A DNA stretch of 64,000 nt from Granulicatella sp041433555 (GTDB lineage: Bacteria > Bacillota > Bacilli > Lactobacillales > Aerococcaceae): contig NZ_JAPWBR010000004.1 of NCBI RefSeq assembly GCF_041433555.1, forward strand, positions 1-64,000, given 5' to 3'. The notes under the pieces are model-generated. The model saw only the letters and a list, made by a program, of their open reading frames with translations, had not been told where the DNA came from and did no database searches. Below are positions 24,984 through 33,775 of this stretch, one piece after another (position 1 is the first letter of the stretch; the number at the start of each line of letters is the position of its first letter). The position numbers were made by a program, and so were the translations under genes.

Positions 24984-26024
24984 ATGAAAATAATCGTCAT
25001 TATTCCAGCATATGAACCAGAGGAAAAATTAATTCCTTTAACGCAACAACTAATCGCCAAAGACTTAGAAGTAGTCGTTGTCGATGATGGCAGTGGGGAG
25101 AAATATCTTCCTATCTTCAACCAACTCACAGGAGCGACCGTTTTAACGCATCCTGAAAACAAAGGTAAAGGTGAAGGCTTAAAAACAGCTTATCGCTACA
25201 TTAAAGAAACTTACGCAGACGAGGAAGTGGCCATCGTAACGGCGGACTCAGACGGACAACATAGTCCAGAAGACATCGTGCGTATCGCCACCAGGGCATC
25301 TCTTGAGAAAGACAGCCTCGTACTTGGCGTTCGTAACTTCGACGGAACCCACGTCCCACTTCGAAGCCGTGTCGGAAATAAAATCACCTTGAAAATTTTC
25401 GAGCTTACAAGCGGCACGAAAATTAGTGATACACAAACCGGTCTTCGTGGATTCTCAAGCACGCATTTAGAGAAAATACTTGAAATTTCAGGATCACGTT
25501 TCGAATACGAAATGAACGTGTTGATGGTTTGGGCAAAAGAAAAACGCCCATTCTGTGAACTAGAAATTCAAACCATTTACGAGAACAAAAATGAGGGTTC
25601 ACACTTTAATCCTCTTCGCGATTCATTCAGAATCTACAAAGAGATTTTCCAATTCGCCCTATCATCAATTCTCTCTTTTTTTCTAAACTACACCCTCTAC
25701 GCCTTCCAGATTTTTATCGGCGTACCTCTCGTGACCGCTAACGTGGTCGCAAGGGTGATTAGCGCAGGATTCAACTTCTTCGTGAATAAGAAGTTCGTCT
25801 TTGCCAGCGACAAACCATTTCTAAAAGAACTCGGCGGCTATATTTTACTCGCCAGCTTCTCATTAACGCTGAACACATTAATTTTAATGGTCCTCAGCTA
25901 CGGATTCGGCATCGGACCACTCGTTGGTAAAATCATTACCGAAATCGGGATGTTCTTCTTTAACTGGTTTGTACAGAAGAAAGTCATTTTTGGACAAGAG
26001 AAAGGTGTGCATTATGTCAAATAA
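24984..26024 (+). CDS. GT2 glycosyltransferase fused to GtrA membrane domain
   Basis: A 346-residue fusion. Residues 1-215 are a family 2 glycosyltransferase (IIVIIPAYEPEEKL, VVVVDDGSG, TADSDGQHSPEDI with the metal-binding acidic motif). The rest is a four-helix GtrA-like domain (FFLNYTLYAFQIFIG to FFNWFVQKKVIFG), which in such fusions works with undecaprenyl-phosphate-linked sugars. It probably adds sugars to a surface glycan or lipid carrier. A GTG three codons upstream (24975) is an alternative start. First of three overlapping genes. Confidence 0.88.
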   Translation: MKIIVIIPAYEPEEKLIPLTQQLIAKDLEVVVVDDGSGEKYLPIFNQLTGATVLTHPENKGKGEGLKTAYRYIKETYADEEVAIVTADSDGQHSPEDIVRIATRASLEKDSLVLGVRNFDGTHVPLRSRVGNKITLKIFELTSGTKISDTQTGLRGFSSTHLEKILEISGSRFEYEMNVLMVWAKEKRPFCELEIQTIYENKNEGSHFNPLRDSFRIYKEIFQFALSSILSFFLNYTLYAFQIFIGVPLVTANVVARVISAGFNFFVNKKFVFASDKPFLKELGGYILLASFSLTLNTLILMVLSYGFGIGPLVGKIITEIGMFFFNWFVQKKVIFGQEKGVHYVK

Positions 26025-26994
26025 CAAAAAAGGAAAATCACTCAGAAAAATATTAACGACCGCTTATACAGCAGTCCTCATTGGGGCTTCGGGAATGGTC
26101 GTGGCCGATACGCTCTTCATCTCAAAGAGCCTGGCAAAGTTCAGTAACGAAACGGCAGCGGCAACGAATACGGCCACAGGAACGAGCGCAAGCGGCACGG
26201 GAACGTCAGGAAACTCAAATAATTCAAGTAGCTCTAGTAGCACTGGCACTTCTACAACACCAACCGTGAGCACGGCTACGGCCTACGAAGACGATACGAA
26301 ATCCATCACGATTGACACGTACGAGCGAAATAAGACGCAAATCCACGTCGCAACGGTGAAAATCAAAGGCAACGCGTCGATTAAGACCGCCTTGGCCGAC
26401 GAAACATACGGTCGAAACGTAACCGCGAAGACATCAACGACCGCTAAAAGCGTAAACGCAGTCCTTGCGATTAACGGAGACTACTACGGCGCTAGAGATG
26501 CTGGATACGTCGTTCGTAACGGACAACTGTTACGAAGTGAGAGTCAGAATGCTAGACAAGAAGATTTAGTCATCTACAAAGACGGAAGCTTCGGCATCAT
26601 CAAAGAAGGCGACATCACGGCCCAACAGTTAGTCGACAACGGCGCAATGCAAGTCTTGTCATTTGGCCCAGCGTTGATTGAAAACGGACAAATAGCCGTT
26701 GACAGTTCAGACGAAGTTGGGAAAGCCATGGCGAGCAATCCGCGTACAGCCATCGGAATCATCGACGATAGCACTTATGTATTCGTGGTGTCAGACGGAC
26801 GTACGAGCGAAAGTAAAGGATTATCGTTGAAACAATTAGCTGATTTTATGAAAGAATTGAACGTCACAACCGCTTATAACTTAGACGGTGGCGGATCATC
26901 AACCATGTATTTTAACGGACAAATCATTAACAAACCGACAACATACGGTCGAAACATCGAAGAAAGAGAGGTGAGTGACATTGTCTATTTATAA
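26014..26994 (+). CDS. Exported phosphodiester glycosidase (NAGPA domain)
   Basis: A 326-residue exported or membrane-anchored protein. A hydrophobic helix (about 16-36) is followed by a Thr/Ser/Gly linker (45-85) and a domain with INGDYYGARDAGYVVRNGQ, NPRTAIGI and NLDGGGSSTMYFNG, the signature of phosphodiester alpha-GlcNAcase (NAGPA) domains, which in bacteria are found with exopolysaccharide genes. The frame is open 30 codons earlier inside the previous gene; the ATG at 26014 has AAAGGTG. It overlaps both neighbours, so the three are coupled. Confidence 0.87.
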   Translation: MSNNKKGKSLRKILTTAYTAVLIGASGMVVADTLFISKSLAKFSNETAAATNTATGTSASGTGTSGNSNNSSSSSSTGTSTTPTVSTATAYEDDTKSITIDTYERNKTQIHVATVKIKGNASIKTALADETYGRNVTAKTSTTAKSVNAVLAINGDYYGARDAGYVVRNGQLLRSESQNARQEDLVIYKDGSFGIIKEGDITAQQLVDNGAMQVLSFGPALIENGQIAVDSSDEVGKAMASNPRTAIGIIDDSTYVFVVSDGRTSESKGLSLKQLADFMKELNVTTAYNLDGGGSSTMYFNGQIINKPTTYGRNIEEREVSDIVYL

Positions 26995-27367
26995 AAAGAA
27001 AACAGGACTGACATTCTACACAGTCGCAACGGTGGTAACACTCGTCGTCGGAACGGTGTATGAATTCTTCAGCCACCAAGTCTACTCCCCATTCATGTAC
27101 TTGCTCTTTATGATTCCACTCGTGCTTGGAGTCATGCCAAATCTCGTAGCAAAAATGACCGGGAAAACCTTCCTGGAGTCAGAAGACGCACAAGCAGCCT
27201 ACAAGATGGGTGTCCTCACCTTCATCTTCGGTAGCTTCCTCAAGGGAGTCTTCGACATCTACGGAACAAGCTCAGTTTACCCAACCCTCTACTTACCAGT
27301 CGGTGCGGTACTATTAGTTGCAGCGCTAGGATTAGAGCTGTACTACAAGAAGGCAGTTGCTAAATAA
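26981..27367 (+). CDS. Small membrane protein of the glycan operon
   Basis: A 128-residue protein with about four hydrophobic helices (FYTVATVVTLVVGTVYEFF, FMYLLFMIPLVLGVM and two more). A TTG start at 26981 was chosen because GAGGTGA lies six bases before it; GTG at 26975 is possible but would sit directly on that site. It overlaps the glycosidase gene by 14 bases and closes the operon before a strong terminator. Family unknown; context suggests a part in surface glycan handling. Confidence 0.7.
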   Translation: MSIYKKKTGLTFYTVATVVTLVVGTVYEFFSHQVYSPFMYLLFMIPLVLGVMPNLVAKMTGKTFLESEDAQAAYKMGVLTFIFGSFLKGVFDIYGTSSVYPTLYLPVGAVLLVAALGLELYYKKAVAK

Positions 27368-27400
27368 AAAAAGGCCGGAGCCCTTCGATGGGCTCCGGCT
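27366..27400. terminator. Bidirectional terminator
   Basis: GCCGGAGCCC (27374-27383) pairs with GGGCTCCGGC (27390-27399). T-rich tails exist on both sides, with the better run on the minus strand, so it can serve the plus-strand glycan operon and the minus-strand Nudix gene. Confidence 0.85.
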
Positions 27401-27420
27401 TAGTTAGTTTGGAAAATAAT

Positions 27421-27867
27421 CTATTCTAACCCTATTTCAATCTGTTTTATTCCAGATTTCCAAAGAGGTAATTCTTTTATTAAGTATTGAGGTCGTATAT
27501 CATACTCTCTTAATCGTTGAAGGTCTATCCATTCACACTCATATTTTCCCTCATCCAACGTATGAGACGGCACCTCCCCTAGAAGAGTCACTTTATAATG
27601 AAATTCAATCATATGATGGAGTTCTCCTTTATAATCAAATCGATTTTCAACAACGAACATCAACTCTTCAACTTCACAGTCTACACCTAGTTCCTCTTTC
27701 ACTTCTCTGGCTACAGCTTTACGGCTTGCTTCGCCCACTAATATCGCCCCGCCAACTAAGTGATTTTGGTCTTCTACTTTATAAGTGAGCAACTTGCCAT
27801 CCCTCACTACAATCGCCGTTACTCTAACGCCATATCTATACGTATCTCCTTTTACTCGAAAATCCAT
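27421..27867 (-). CDS. Nudix hydrolase
   Basis: A 148-residue Nudix protein. The box reads GGAILVGEASRKAVAREVKE then ELGV, with all catalytic glutamates. The surrounding sequence (YRYGVRVTAIVVRDGKLL, VENRFDYKGELHHMIEFHY) is like small ADP-ribose or dihydroneopterin-type members; substrate unknown. The frame opens 31 codons upstream, but that part is unlike the family. The start at 27867 has a modest AAGAAGTG site. Single gene. Confidence 0.82.
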   Translation of the reverse strand: MDFRVKGDTYRYGVRVTAIVVRDGKLLTYKVEDQNHLVGGAILVGEASRKAVAREVKEELGVDCEVEELMFVVENRFDYKGELHHMIEFHYKVTLLGEVPSHTLDEGKYECEWIDLQRLREYDIRPQYLIKELPLWKSGIKQIEIGLE

Positions 27868-28061
27868 GGTAATCACTTCTTTCTGAAAAATGAATACAAC
27901 CATTATAACACATTTCTTTTTGCTTTTGACTTCCTTGTGAAATAAGAAGTTTCTCAACATCTCTTAAAATTGTTCTATATCCTATTCGAAACAGCAACAC
28001 TTTTTCAGGTTGTTTTCCCTTAAATCACATCCGTTTTTAAGGGATAATTTGCTTAATTACA

Positions 28062-28096
28062 CAAAGAAGCAAGCAAATTTTACTTTGCCTGCTTCT
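28062..28096 (-). terminator. Terminator after the cysteine hydrolase gene
   Basis: A 12-bp stem with one wobble (28066-28077 with 28085-28096) followed on the minus strand by TTTG. It lies 15 bases past the stop. Confidence 0.7.
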
Positions 28097-28110
28097 ATCA
28101 AATTCAACTG

Positions 28111-28635
28111 TTACCCTCTCTCTTTGAACTCATCGAAGTATAGGACCTCGACTTGCCCAGACCAATCCAAGACGCAGCCAACGAAGTCAACAAGGTCTAG
28201 CCCTGGCATTTCATAAGTGTCGCCGTCATTGACGCTTCCCGTTGCATCTTCAATATAAGTCACCTTATAGCCTCTGTCTGAAGCGATAATAGCAGAAAAT
28301 AAGCAACAATATTCCGCGTTCAGTCCCGTAATCACCACTTCATCTACCGGATGGTTCGCAAGAATCGCCTTCAACTCTTCGCTCTGGAAAATATTTGGCG
28401 AGTCTTTTTCTACGATAAAATCCGCATCCGCAGAAAGCTCTTCGTCAAGCTCTCCTCGTTCATCACCATTGTAAATAATACTCTCTTCATTCTCATCAAT
28501 ATGACGCGTATGAATAATGAGGTCCCCGCTCGCTTTAAACATCTCTTGTAACTTCAAAATATTCTCTTTAAGCAGGTCAAAATTCCCTCTAGCTAACATT
28601 CCTTTTTGACAATCTAAAACAATTAATGCTTTCAC
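28111..28635 (-). CDS. Isochorismatase-family cysteine hydrolase
   Basis: A 174-residue cytoplasmic hydrolase. The triad can be placed: Asp8 in ALIVLDCQKGM, a lysine after FIVEKDSPNIF, and Cys in ITGLNAEYCCLF. This is the pattern of nicotinamidase, ureidoacrylate and related amidohydrolases; which one is not clear. Nicotinamidase would fit the niacin system at 12 kb, but metal-binding residues of PncA are not evident. Single gene with a terminator. Confidence 0.85.
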   Translation of the reverse strand: MKALIVLDCQKGMLARGNFDLLKENILKLQEMFKASGDLIIHTRHIDENEESIIYNGDERGELDEELSADADFIVEKDSPNIFQSEELKAILANHPVDEVVITGLNAEYCCLFSAIIASDRGYKVTYIEDATGSVNDGDTYEMPGLDLVDFVGCVLDWSGQVEVLYFDEFKERG

Positions 28636-28743
28636 TAATCGTACTCCTTTATATGTTTTTTATGAGTTTATTTTCAATTTGCTGTTCTTTGATATACAAA
28701 ATACGGACCAGTATTTAAATATATAAAATGATCTACAACTACC

Positions 28744-29184
28744 CTAAATCAACTTATATTCATACCACTCTTCATCTACCTTCTGAAATCCCAAAGCCAA
28801 AAACATTCTTTGACTTTGAGTATTAAAAGGATATATTTGTGCAGAGGCCTTTACCATTTTTTGTTCTTTCGCCAGCTGTATCATTTCAGAAATACATCGT
28901 CTTCCAATCTGTAAATTCTGATACTCTTTGCTGATAACTATAGAAAGTTCCGAGTTATCTTGGAGTGTCACATCTCCAACTAACACTCCTTCATATTGGA
29001 TATAATAGCAAGAACCATGTGAAGTTAGGTAATCATACATTTTATGAAGTTTTGTTAGATCGTAAATCTGATCAGTATTATCTACTTGTTTGCATATCTC
29101 ACTATCTTGATACCAAAGAAGGGAGATGTCATCATTTCTATAATAAGGAATAAGCGTTATCTGATCGTCTACTATTCTATTCAA
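28744..29184 (-). CDS. GNAT N-acetyltransferase
   Basis: A 146-residue acetyltransferase. ELSIVISKEYQNLQIGRRCI contains the acetyl-CoA loop (QNLQIGRRCI in place of Q/RxxGxG/A) and YPFNTQSQRMFLALGFQKV is the usual C-terminal strand-helix. Substrate unknown. Lies 18 bases after the gene at 29203 on the same strand. Confidence 0.78.
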   Translation of the reverse strand: MNRIVDDQITLIPYYRNDDISLLWYQDSEICKQVDNTDQIYDLTKLHKMYDYLTSHGSCYYIQYEGVLVGDVTLQDNSELSIVISKEYQNLQIGRRCISEMIQLAKEQKMVKASAQIYPFNTQSQRMFLALGFQKVDEEWYEYKLI

Positions 29185-29202
29185 CTTTATTTTTCCTTCT
29201 TT

Positions 29203-29778
29203 CTATTTAGACGCTTCTTCCGATTCTTCAATATTCTCCACAAACCCTTCAACATCTTCAATCTCTACAAACAGCGGGTCTAAGTGACATAAGAAGTGCC
29301 AATCTTCGGCGCCTTTCTTTCTGTAGAGAATTGCTTCGCCATCTTCACTTCCAAAATAGCTTCTATCGACTTCATACCCTTTACTTTCTAAGAAAGCTTT
29401 TGCCTTGCGGAAGTTTATCTCTCTGGCTTCGATATAGGCTTTATCTTCATCGTTATTCACAACATAAGCATCGACTTTTGTAGCTCCTTCGACCACTTTA
29501 TCGTTTTTAACAGATAGATTCGAAATTTCTTTCCAAATAATCTCGACATTTTCTTCAGGATCAAACGAAAACCTAGAAAAAGGAACAATATTTCCGTTGA
29601 AGACAATTTCCATATAATCCGGCAAGTGTTTAGGATTCACATACTCCACTTCAAACCCATCTTCGTTTTCTAGAGTATACCCCGGGATTTGAGATACAAA
29701 GGCTTTCCCTTCTTCTAAAGAATCAAACGCGACTAAATCTTTTTGATAATCACCTTGATACAATTCCAATATAACCAT
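29203..29778 (-). CDS. Hypothetical acidic protein
   Basis: A 191-residue soluble, acidic protein. The first 60 residues (VILELYQGDYQKDLVAFDS to YVNPKHLPDYMEIVFNG) and the stretch KAKAFLESKGYEVDRSYFGS suggest two small alpha/beta units; the end is Glu-rich (FVENIEESEEASK). No signal peptide. Start ATG follows TAGGAGGG. I do not recognise a family. Possibly cotranscribed with the GNAT gene. Confidence 0.6.
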   Translation of the reverse strand: MVILELYQGDYQKDLVAFDSLEEGKAFVSQIPGYTLENEDGFEVEYVNPKHLPDYMEIVFNGNIVPFSRFSFDPEENVEIIWKEISNLSVKNDKVVEGATKVDAYVVNNDEDKAYIEAREINFRKAKAFLESKGYEVDRSYFGSEDGEAILYRKKGAEDWHFLCHLDPLFVEIEDVEGFVENIEESEEASK

Positions 29779-29948
29779 CGATAACCCTCCTAAGCTTTTT
29801 CTTTCTAAACATTATATTGCTACCGTCAATAGGAATGAAACAAGCGCTCACGATGTACATCCAGTAGTCCTGCATGCAATCTATAATCCTCTTAAAAGTA
29901 CACAGAAGCTTTCGCAACAACGTATCAGACAGAAGAAAGAGAAGTTGC

Positions 29949-30566
29949 TCATTTACGATATGCCTCTATTTTGCTTTTATATTCATTTAGAAGCTGCTTG
30001 GAATAAACTTTTTCATTCTTTGAATCTCGAACTTCCTTCCAAAGGATAGATGCAACAGTTAACTTGTTAGCATACTGATGGCTACATTCATCCGTACAAA
30101 AGTCTTTTAAAAATTGATTCCACTGACAAGCCGAATGATCATACTTGGCATAATCTGACTCTCCATAATAAATTTTAATCATATCTTGAATCGTAAATTG
30201 TAGATCATTATCCCTTTTTACTTTTCGCCAAGCAGTTGCCATATCCGCATTAAATTTAAACGGACTAACCCCAGTTACTGCTGAAAAATAATCTCTAAAC
30301 TTCTGATTAAAAGAAAACCCACAGTTCAGGAGTGGAGTCTCTAAAGTGATTACTTCGGATTGAGTTTTACGGCTTTTCCTCAAAGATTTCTCTATTTTAT
30401 TTCCCTGAAAATACTGTTCAATTATAAAAGTCAATTCTTTCTTCGTACCTCTGTACTCTAAACCAAGAGACTTACAAATTTGGGAAATTTCCTCTCGATA
30501 CCAATAGTATTGGTTAAATTCTTCAAATGATTTGATTTCTTTAAAACTAGGTCTATTATCCGCCAA
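29949..30566 (-). CDS. SAP-domain-like protein
   Basis: A 205-residue protein. The N-terminal part (FEEFNQYYWYREEISQICKS then LEYRGTKKELTFIIEQYF) is a SAP-like helix-turn-helix of the kind proposed to bind DNA. The C-terminal part holds FRDYFSAVTGVSPFKFNADM and a Cys/His-bearing stretch. The frame is open to a GTG at 30638, but family members start just before this domain. A TTG at 30566 with GGAGGGG upstream was chosen; the start is uncertain. It follows the ADP-ribosylglycohydrolase gene on the same strand. Confidence 0.7.
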   Translation of the reverse strand: MADNRPSFKEIKSFEEFNQYYWYREEISQICKSLGLEYRGTKKELTFIIEQYFQGNKIEKSLRKSRKTQSEVITLETPLLNCGFSFNQKFRDYFSAVTGVSPFKFNADMATAWRKVKRDNDLQFTIQDMIKIYYGESDYAKYDHSACQWNQFLKDFCTDECSHQYANKLTVASILWKEVRDSKNEKVYSKQLLNEYKSKIEAYRK

Positions 30567-30650
30567 ACCATCCCCTCCATCCTTCAAATCTACGACGGTA
30601 ACGTCAATCCGCATGTCCGTCAACGTGTGGACATACACCTATATATACGG

Positions 30651-31466
30651 TTATTTGATTACTACGAATTCTTCCCATCGTCTGACCACCTCTTTCAAAG
30701 GCTCATCGAGATAGCTATAGGCCTTATCTTGAATCCACTCAGGAATTCCATAAGCTGCCTCGGCGATACTTCCTGTGATTGCAGCAAGAGTGTCGCTGTC
30801 TCCACCAAGAGAAATCGCATTTCGAATTGCATCTTCAAAATCTGTACTTTCTAGAAACGCAACGATTGCCTGAGGAACGGTATCCTGACACGTTTCATTG
30901 AAACGGTACGTAGGACGAATTTCATCCAGCGTTTTAGAAAGGTCATATCCATACTCTTTCTCGATACGTTCCTTGATGCGTCTTTTAACCTCCGCAGGGT
31001 TATTACTACCGAAGAAGTAACGGCACATAAAGATTGCATCAGCCGTTGCCATTGCGCCTTTAACCCCTTCTGGATGGTTATGCGTCACCTCTGAAGAAAG
31101 TTGCGCCAGACGTTTCCCCTCGGACGGCAACTCGTCTGTTGTGGCCTCCATCACCCAAGCACACGGAGAAACGCGCATCGCAGAACCATTCCCAAAACTA
31201 TTGTAAGGCTCACGGTTGTCGGTCATAAGCCACTGGTTAAACCTGGCACCGTAATCCGCATTTGGATACATTCGGCCATACTTCTTCATGGCATCAATGA
31301 AGTCATCCTTCTGACCGCCATTCATGATTGCTTCCGCCACAGCACAGGTCATCACCGTATCATCTGTGAAAAAGCAGTCATCCCTAAACAACGGAAAATC
31401 CTTCGTTTTAATATTGTTCCATTCATAAACTGAACCAACAATATCTCCCACAATTGCTCCTAACAT
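30651..31466 (-). CDS. ADP-ribosylglycohydrolase family protein
   Basis: A 271-residue hydrolase that removes ADP-ribose from proteins or small molecules. It begins MLGAIVGDIVGSVYEW and has the metal-binding FFTDDTVMT (residues 32-40) and the C-terminal GGDSDTLAAITGSIAEA, both essential in the DraG/ARH family. No ADP-ribosyltransferase is visible nearby, so it may act on host, phage or self-made modifications encoded elsewhere. Immediately upstream of the SAP-domain gene on the same strand, so the pair may act together. Confidence 0.9.
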   Translation of the reverse strand: MLGAIVGDIVGSVYEWNNIKTKDFPLFRDDCFFTDDTVMTCAVAEAIMNGGQKDDFIDAMKKYGRMYPNADYGARFNQWLMTDNREPYNSFGNGSAMRVSPCAWVMEATTDELPSEGKRLAQLSSEVTHNHPEGVKGAMATADAIFMCRYFFGSNNPAEVKRRIKERIEKEYGYDLSKTLDEIRPTYRFNETCQDTVPQAIVAFLESTDFEDAIRNAISLGGDSDTLAAITGSIAEAAYGIPEWIQDKAYSYLDEPLKEVVRRWEEFVVIK

Positions 31467-31517
31467 ATATATACCCTCCTTATAAAATATCCATTAAAAA
31501 TATAGTTTACTTATGAA

Positions 31518-32006
31518 TCAGTTTTTGCGAAGTTCCATATAAATTGAGGTTTTCTCCTCACCCTCCGAAACCAGGTACTCCGGAAAGTCTTTCTGCTGAA
31601 AGCCAAGTTTCTCATACAACGCGATTGCTTTCATGTTTTCTGGATTCGGATCGACCCATACAATCTCTGCACCGTTTAGGAACGCTTCTTTGATTGCATG
31701 GGAGAGCCCGGCCGTTGCAATTCCACATCCCCGTGCAAATCCAAACAATTTTATGTCCAGAGCGGCGCTTCGATGCTCTGCGTCGATTTCATAGAACGAT
31801 TCTCCGCAGTATTTCCCGTCTTCGAAAATTGAATAGTGGTTTAAAGTCGGTCTGTTCGATTTAATCCACCGAAACCAATTTTGCATCCCTTCATCTGTTT
31901 GATGTAAGCCGTCCGGAAAACCGACGAACTTCATGACATCCCCATCAGCCCAAAGCTGTTGAACACATTTGATATCCTCAATCATTGTTTCTTTTATCTC
32001 AAGCAT
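31518..32006 (-). CDS. GNAT N-acetyltransferase
   Basis: A 162-residue acetyltransferase. FGFARGCGIATAGLSHAIKE holds the acetyl-CoA loop (RGCGIA) and WVDPNPENMKAIALYEKLGF is the classical GNAT C-terminal part. Substrate unknown. Short gap (21 bases) to the TfoX-like gene upstream suggests one transcript. Confidence 0.83.
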   Translation of the reverse strand: MLEIKETMIEDIKCVQQLWADGDVMKFVGFPDGLHQTDEGMQNWFRWIKSNRPTLNHYSIFEDGKYCGESFYEIDAEHRSAALDIKLFGFARGCGIATAGLSHAIKEAFLNGAEIVWVDPNPENMKAIALYEKLGFQQKDFPEYLVSEGEEKTSIYMELRKN

Positions 32007-32027
32007 TTTAAGCCACCTCGAATTCGA

Positions 32028-32342
32028 TTATTTCTTTGGTTTTGGTGCAGGTAACTCATCATACATTGAATTGAATAAGCCGGTTAAAAATTCTTTGTTG
32101 TCAACATCATCTACCAATAGCATTTCCTTTGCTCCATCATACGGCAACTCATATTTTGAATTTGGCATATATGCTATTGCAGATTTAACAGGCTTCACTA
32201 AAAACCTATCATCATAAATCCCACCAACAATTTTCCCACGATAATAAACAATATATTCGCCCATCATTGATCTATATGTTATTTCTTCCAACTCGGATAG
32301 TTGTTCTAAAATAAAATCTAAATACTCTTTACTTGAAGCCAT
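32028..32342 (-). CDS. TfoX N-terminal domain protein
   Basis: A 104-residue protein that matches the TfoX/Sxy N-terminal domain: MASSKEYLDFILEQL, ITYRSMMGEYIVYYRGKIVG and FLVKPVKSAIAYM. In proteobacteria full-length TfoX promotes competence; stand-alone domains in Firmicutes have no known role. The open frame extends 12 codons upstream, but GGAGGTAAAG precedes the ATG at 32342. Upstream of the GNAT gene. Confidence 0.85.
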   Translation of the reverse strand: MASSKEYLDFILEQLSELEEITYRSMMGEYIVYYRGKIVGGIYDDRFLVKPVKSAIAYMPNSKYELPYDGAKEMLLVDDVDNKEFLTGLFNSMYDELPAPKPKK

Positions 32343-32475
32343 AATCTTTACCTCCAAAATTTGCATTTGTCTACACATTTTAATACTTATATTAGATTAA
32401 TATGTTGGGCATTCCGTTTGAACTAGCACGCAGCCAATCACACTTCCCCTTGCTCGTTTTCTTGGGTGTACATTG

Positions 32476-32535
32476 CATGCGCAGTCATCGGGAACATATC
32501 CACGGTTTGCACGTATTGTGATACGTATCCGCGTT
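32476..32535 (-). pseudogene. rlmCD 3'-end fragment, copy B
   Basis: About 52 of 60 bases match the true rlmCD gene at 34897-34956, in the same orientation. The fragment holds no open frame of its own and lies between the TfoX-like and RDD genes. One of three such fragments that separate the cargo genes here. Confidence 0.8.
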
Positions 32536-32554
32536 TTCTAACTTCTAAGTTGAA

Positions 32555-33079
32555 TCACTTATTGTCACCCTCTAGCTGAACCTGTGTATGAGCTAGCAAA
32601 TCTCCTAGATGCCTTTTATCTTTTCTAAAAATTGCCATTGCCAGTAACAACAGTGCAAGTAAGGTTGCTAAAGACGAAAGGATAATGGATACTAGATCAA
32701 AATCACTATAGACTCCATGAATAGTTCCCATATGCCCTAATTGCCAAGGTAAAAATTTGATGAGATTTCTAATAAAGCTGGCCTGAATTGTTTTTTTCTG
32801 ATAGACCAGACGAAGCCCTGCTTTTGATTTCCCAAAACTTCCATTTTTTGCATAATCCGAAAATGTGAAATAAAGCATGATTGGTAGAACACTGATAAAA
32901 AATGTAAGCGTCTGCGCCTGAAATTCTGTTTGCATTGGTACCCCATTAAAAACAATGTAGTAATAAGTTATAGCGCAAAGAAACAGAATACCCAAGTAAG
33001 TTATGATTAGAAGATAATCAAATAGGAGTTCAGTCATTCTTTTTTTTACCGAAATAGGATTAATTTCCAAAATCTCCAT
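32555..33079 (-). CDS. RDD-family membrane protein
   Basis: A 174-residue membrane protein. The RDD hallmarks are present in variant form: VKKRMTELLFDYLLI at the N-terminus, GSFGKSKAGLRLV in the loop and KDKRHLGDLLAHTQVQ at the C-terminus, with three to four membrane helices. Function is unknown, with transport or stress roles proposed for the family. Bracketed by rlmCD fragments B and C. Confidence 0.83.
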   Translation of the reverse strand: MEILEINPISVKKRMTELLFDYLLIITYLGILFLCAITYYYIVFNGVPMQTEFQAQTLTFFISVLPIMLYFTFSDYAKNGSFGKSKAGLRLVYQKKTIQASFIRNLIKFLPWQLGHMGTIHGVYSDFDLVSIILSSLATLLALLLLAMAIFRKDKRHLGDLLAHTQVQLEGDNK

Positions 33080-33103
33080 TATTTTTTTCCTCCTGTCTAA
33101 GAA

Positions 33104-33132
33104 CGTACTAGTAGTGACATATCCTCAACATG
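33104..33132 (-). pseudogene. rlmCD 3'-end fragment, copy C (decayed)
   Basis: About 23 of 29 bases match fragment A (33665-33693), and through it the rlmCD 3' end. The similarity fades on both sides. Its place between the RDD and VOC genes, like A and B between other genes, makes chance less likely, but alone it would be weak. Confidence 0.5.
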
Positions 33133-33214
33133 AAACAAGTGAACCTGTCTATATGTGGAAACATAGCTATAAACTGAAATTTAACATCAATCATCATTAC
33201 TGACAATTTTTAAG

Positions 33215-33595
33215 TTAATCCAAGCAAATTTCTACTTTAATCCTATCTGGATCTTCAAAATAGACTGCATAATGTTCAGTTCCACCAGCATTTGGATATC
33301 TATCATCATAAAGTAAAACTATATTTCTCTGAATAAGATACTTCCTAATTTGATCAATTTTATCCTTGGTTTGACAACGGAAAGCAAGGTGATTTAAGCC
33401 TATATTGCATCTATTGTATCCGTTATTAAGATACTTTTCTTTTGTCTGTACAAAAACAATATAAAATTCGTCCTTTTTATAGGAAAATCCATCTTTCCAT
33501 TCTTGAAACAACTCAAAACCTAAAATGCTAAGTATCCAAGAATAAAATTCCTTGGTTTTATCTAAATTACTTACATAAATCTCAATATGATGCAT
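33215..33595 (-). CDS. VOC-fold (glyoxalase/dioxygenase superfamily) protein
   Basis: A 126-residue metalloenzyme-like protein. MHHIEIYVSNLDKTKEFYSW opens the first beta-alpha-beta-beta-beta unit and HLAFRCQTKDKIDQIRKYL the second; VYFEDPDRIKVEI supplies the final metal-site glutamate. Such proteins include glyoxalase I, dioxygenases and fosfomycin or bleomycin resistance proteins; the activity cannot be told. Start fixed at 33595 by GGAGG. Bracketed by rlmCD fragments C and A. Confidence 0.85.
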   Translation of the reverse strand: MHHIEIYVSNLDKTKEFYSWILSILGFELFQEWKDGFSYKKDEFYIVFVQTKEKYLNNGYNRCNIGLNHLAFRCQTKDKIDQIRKYLIQRNIVLLYDDRYPNAGGTEHYAVYFEDPDRIKVEICLD

Positions 33596-33650
33596 TGTTT
33601 TTCCTCCATCTGGTGCTGGAAATATCAATATATTCAATTTTTACTTTGTT

Positions 33651-33715
33651 GATGTCTCAGCTCGTACAAGCAGTGATACCGCCTCAACATGCGCAGTCAT
33701 GAAAAACATATCCAC
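33651..33715 (-). pseudogene. rlmCD 3'-end fragment, copy A
   Basis: About 56 of 65 bases match 34860-34924, the last codons of rlmCD, in the same orientation. Lies between the VOC and alpha/beta hydrolase genes. Confidence 0.85.
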
Positions 33716-33775
33716 ATACTTTTTAACAATAATATGAGGCTATCGTTAAAAAGGTTAATCTCGAGAAATTAGGAT

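Noticed and set aside
28111..28635. Nicotinamidase (pncA) linked to niacin uptake
   Set aside because: Family is shared, but the PncA metal-binding residues could not be placed, so the narrower name was not used.
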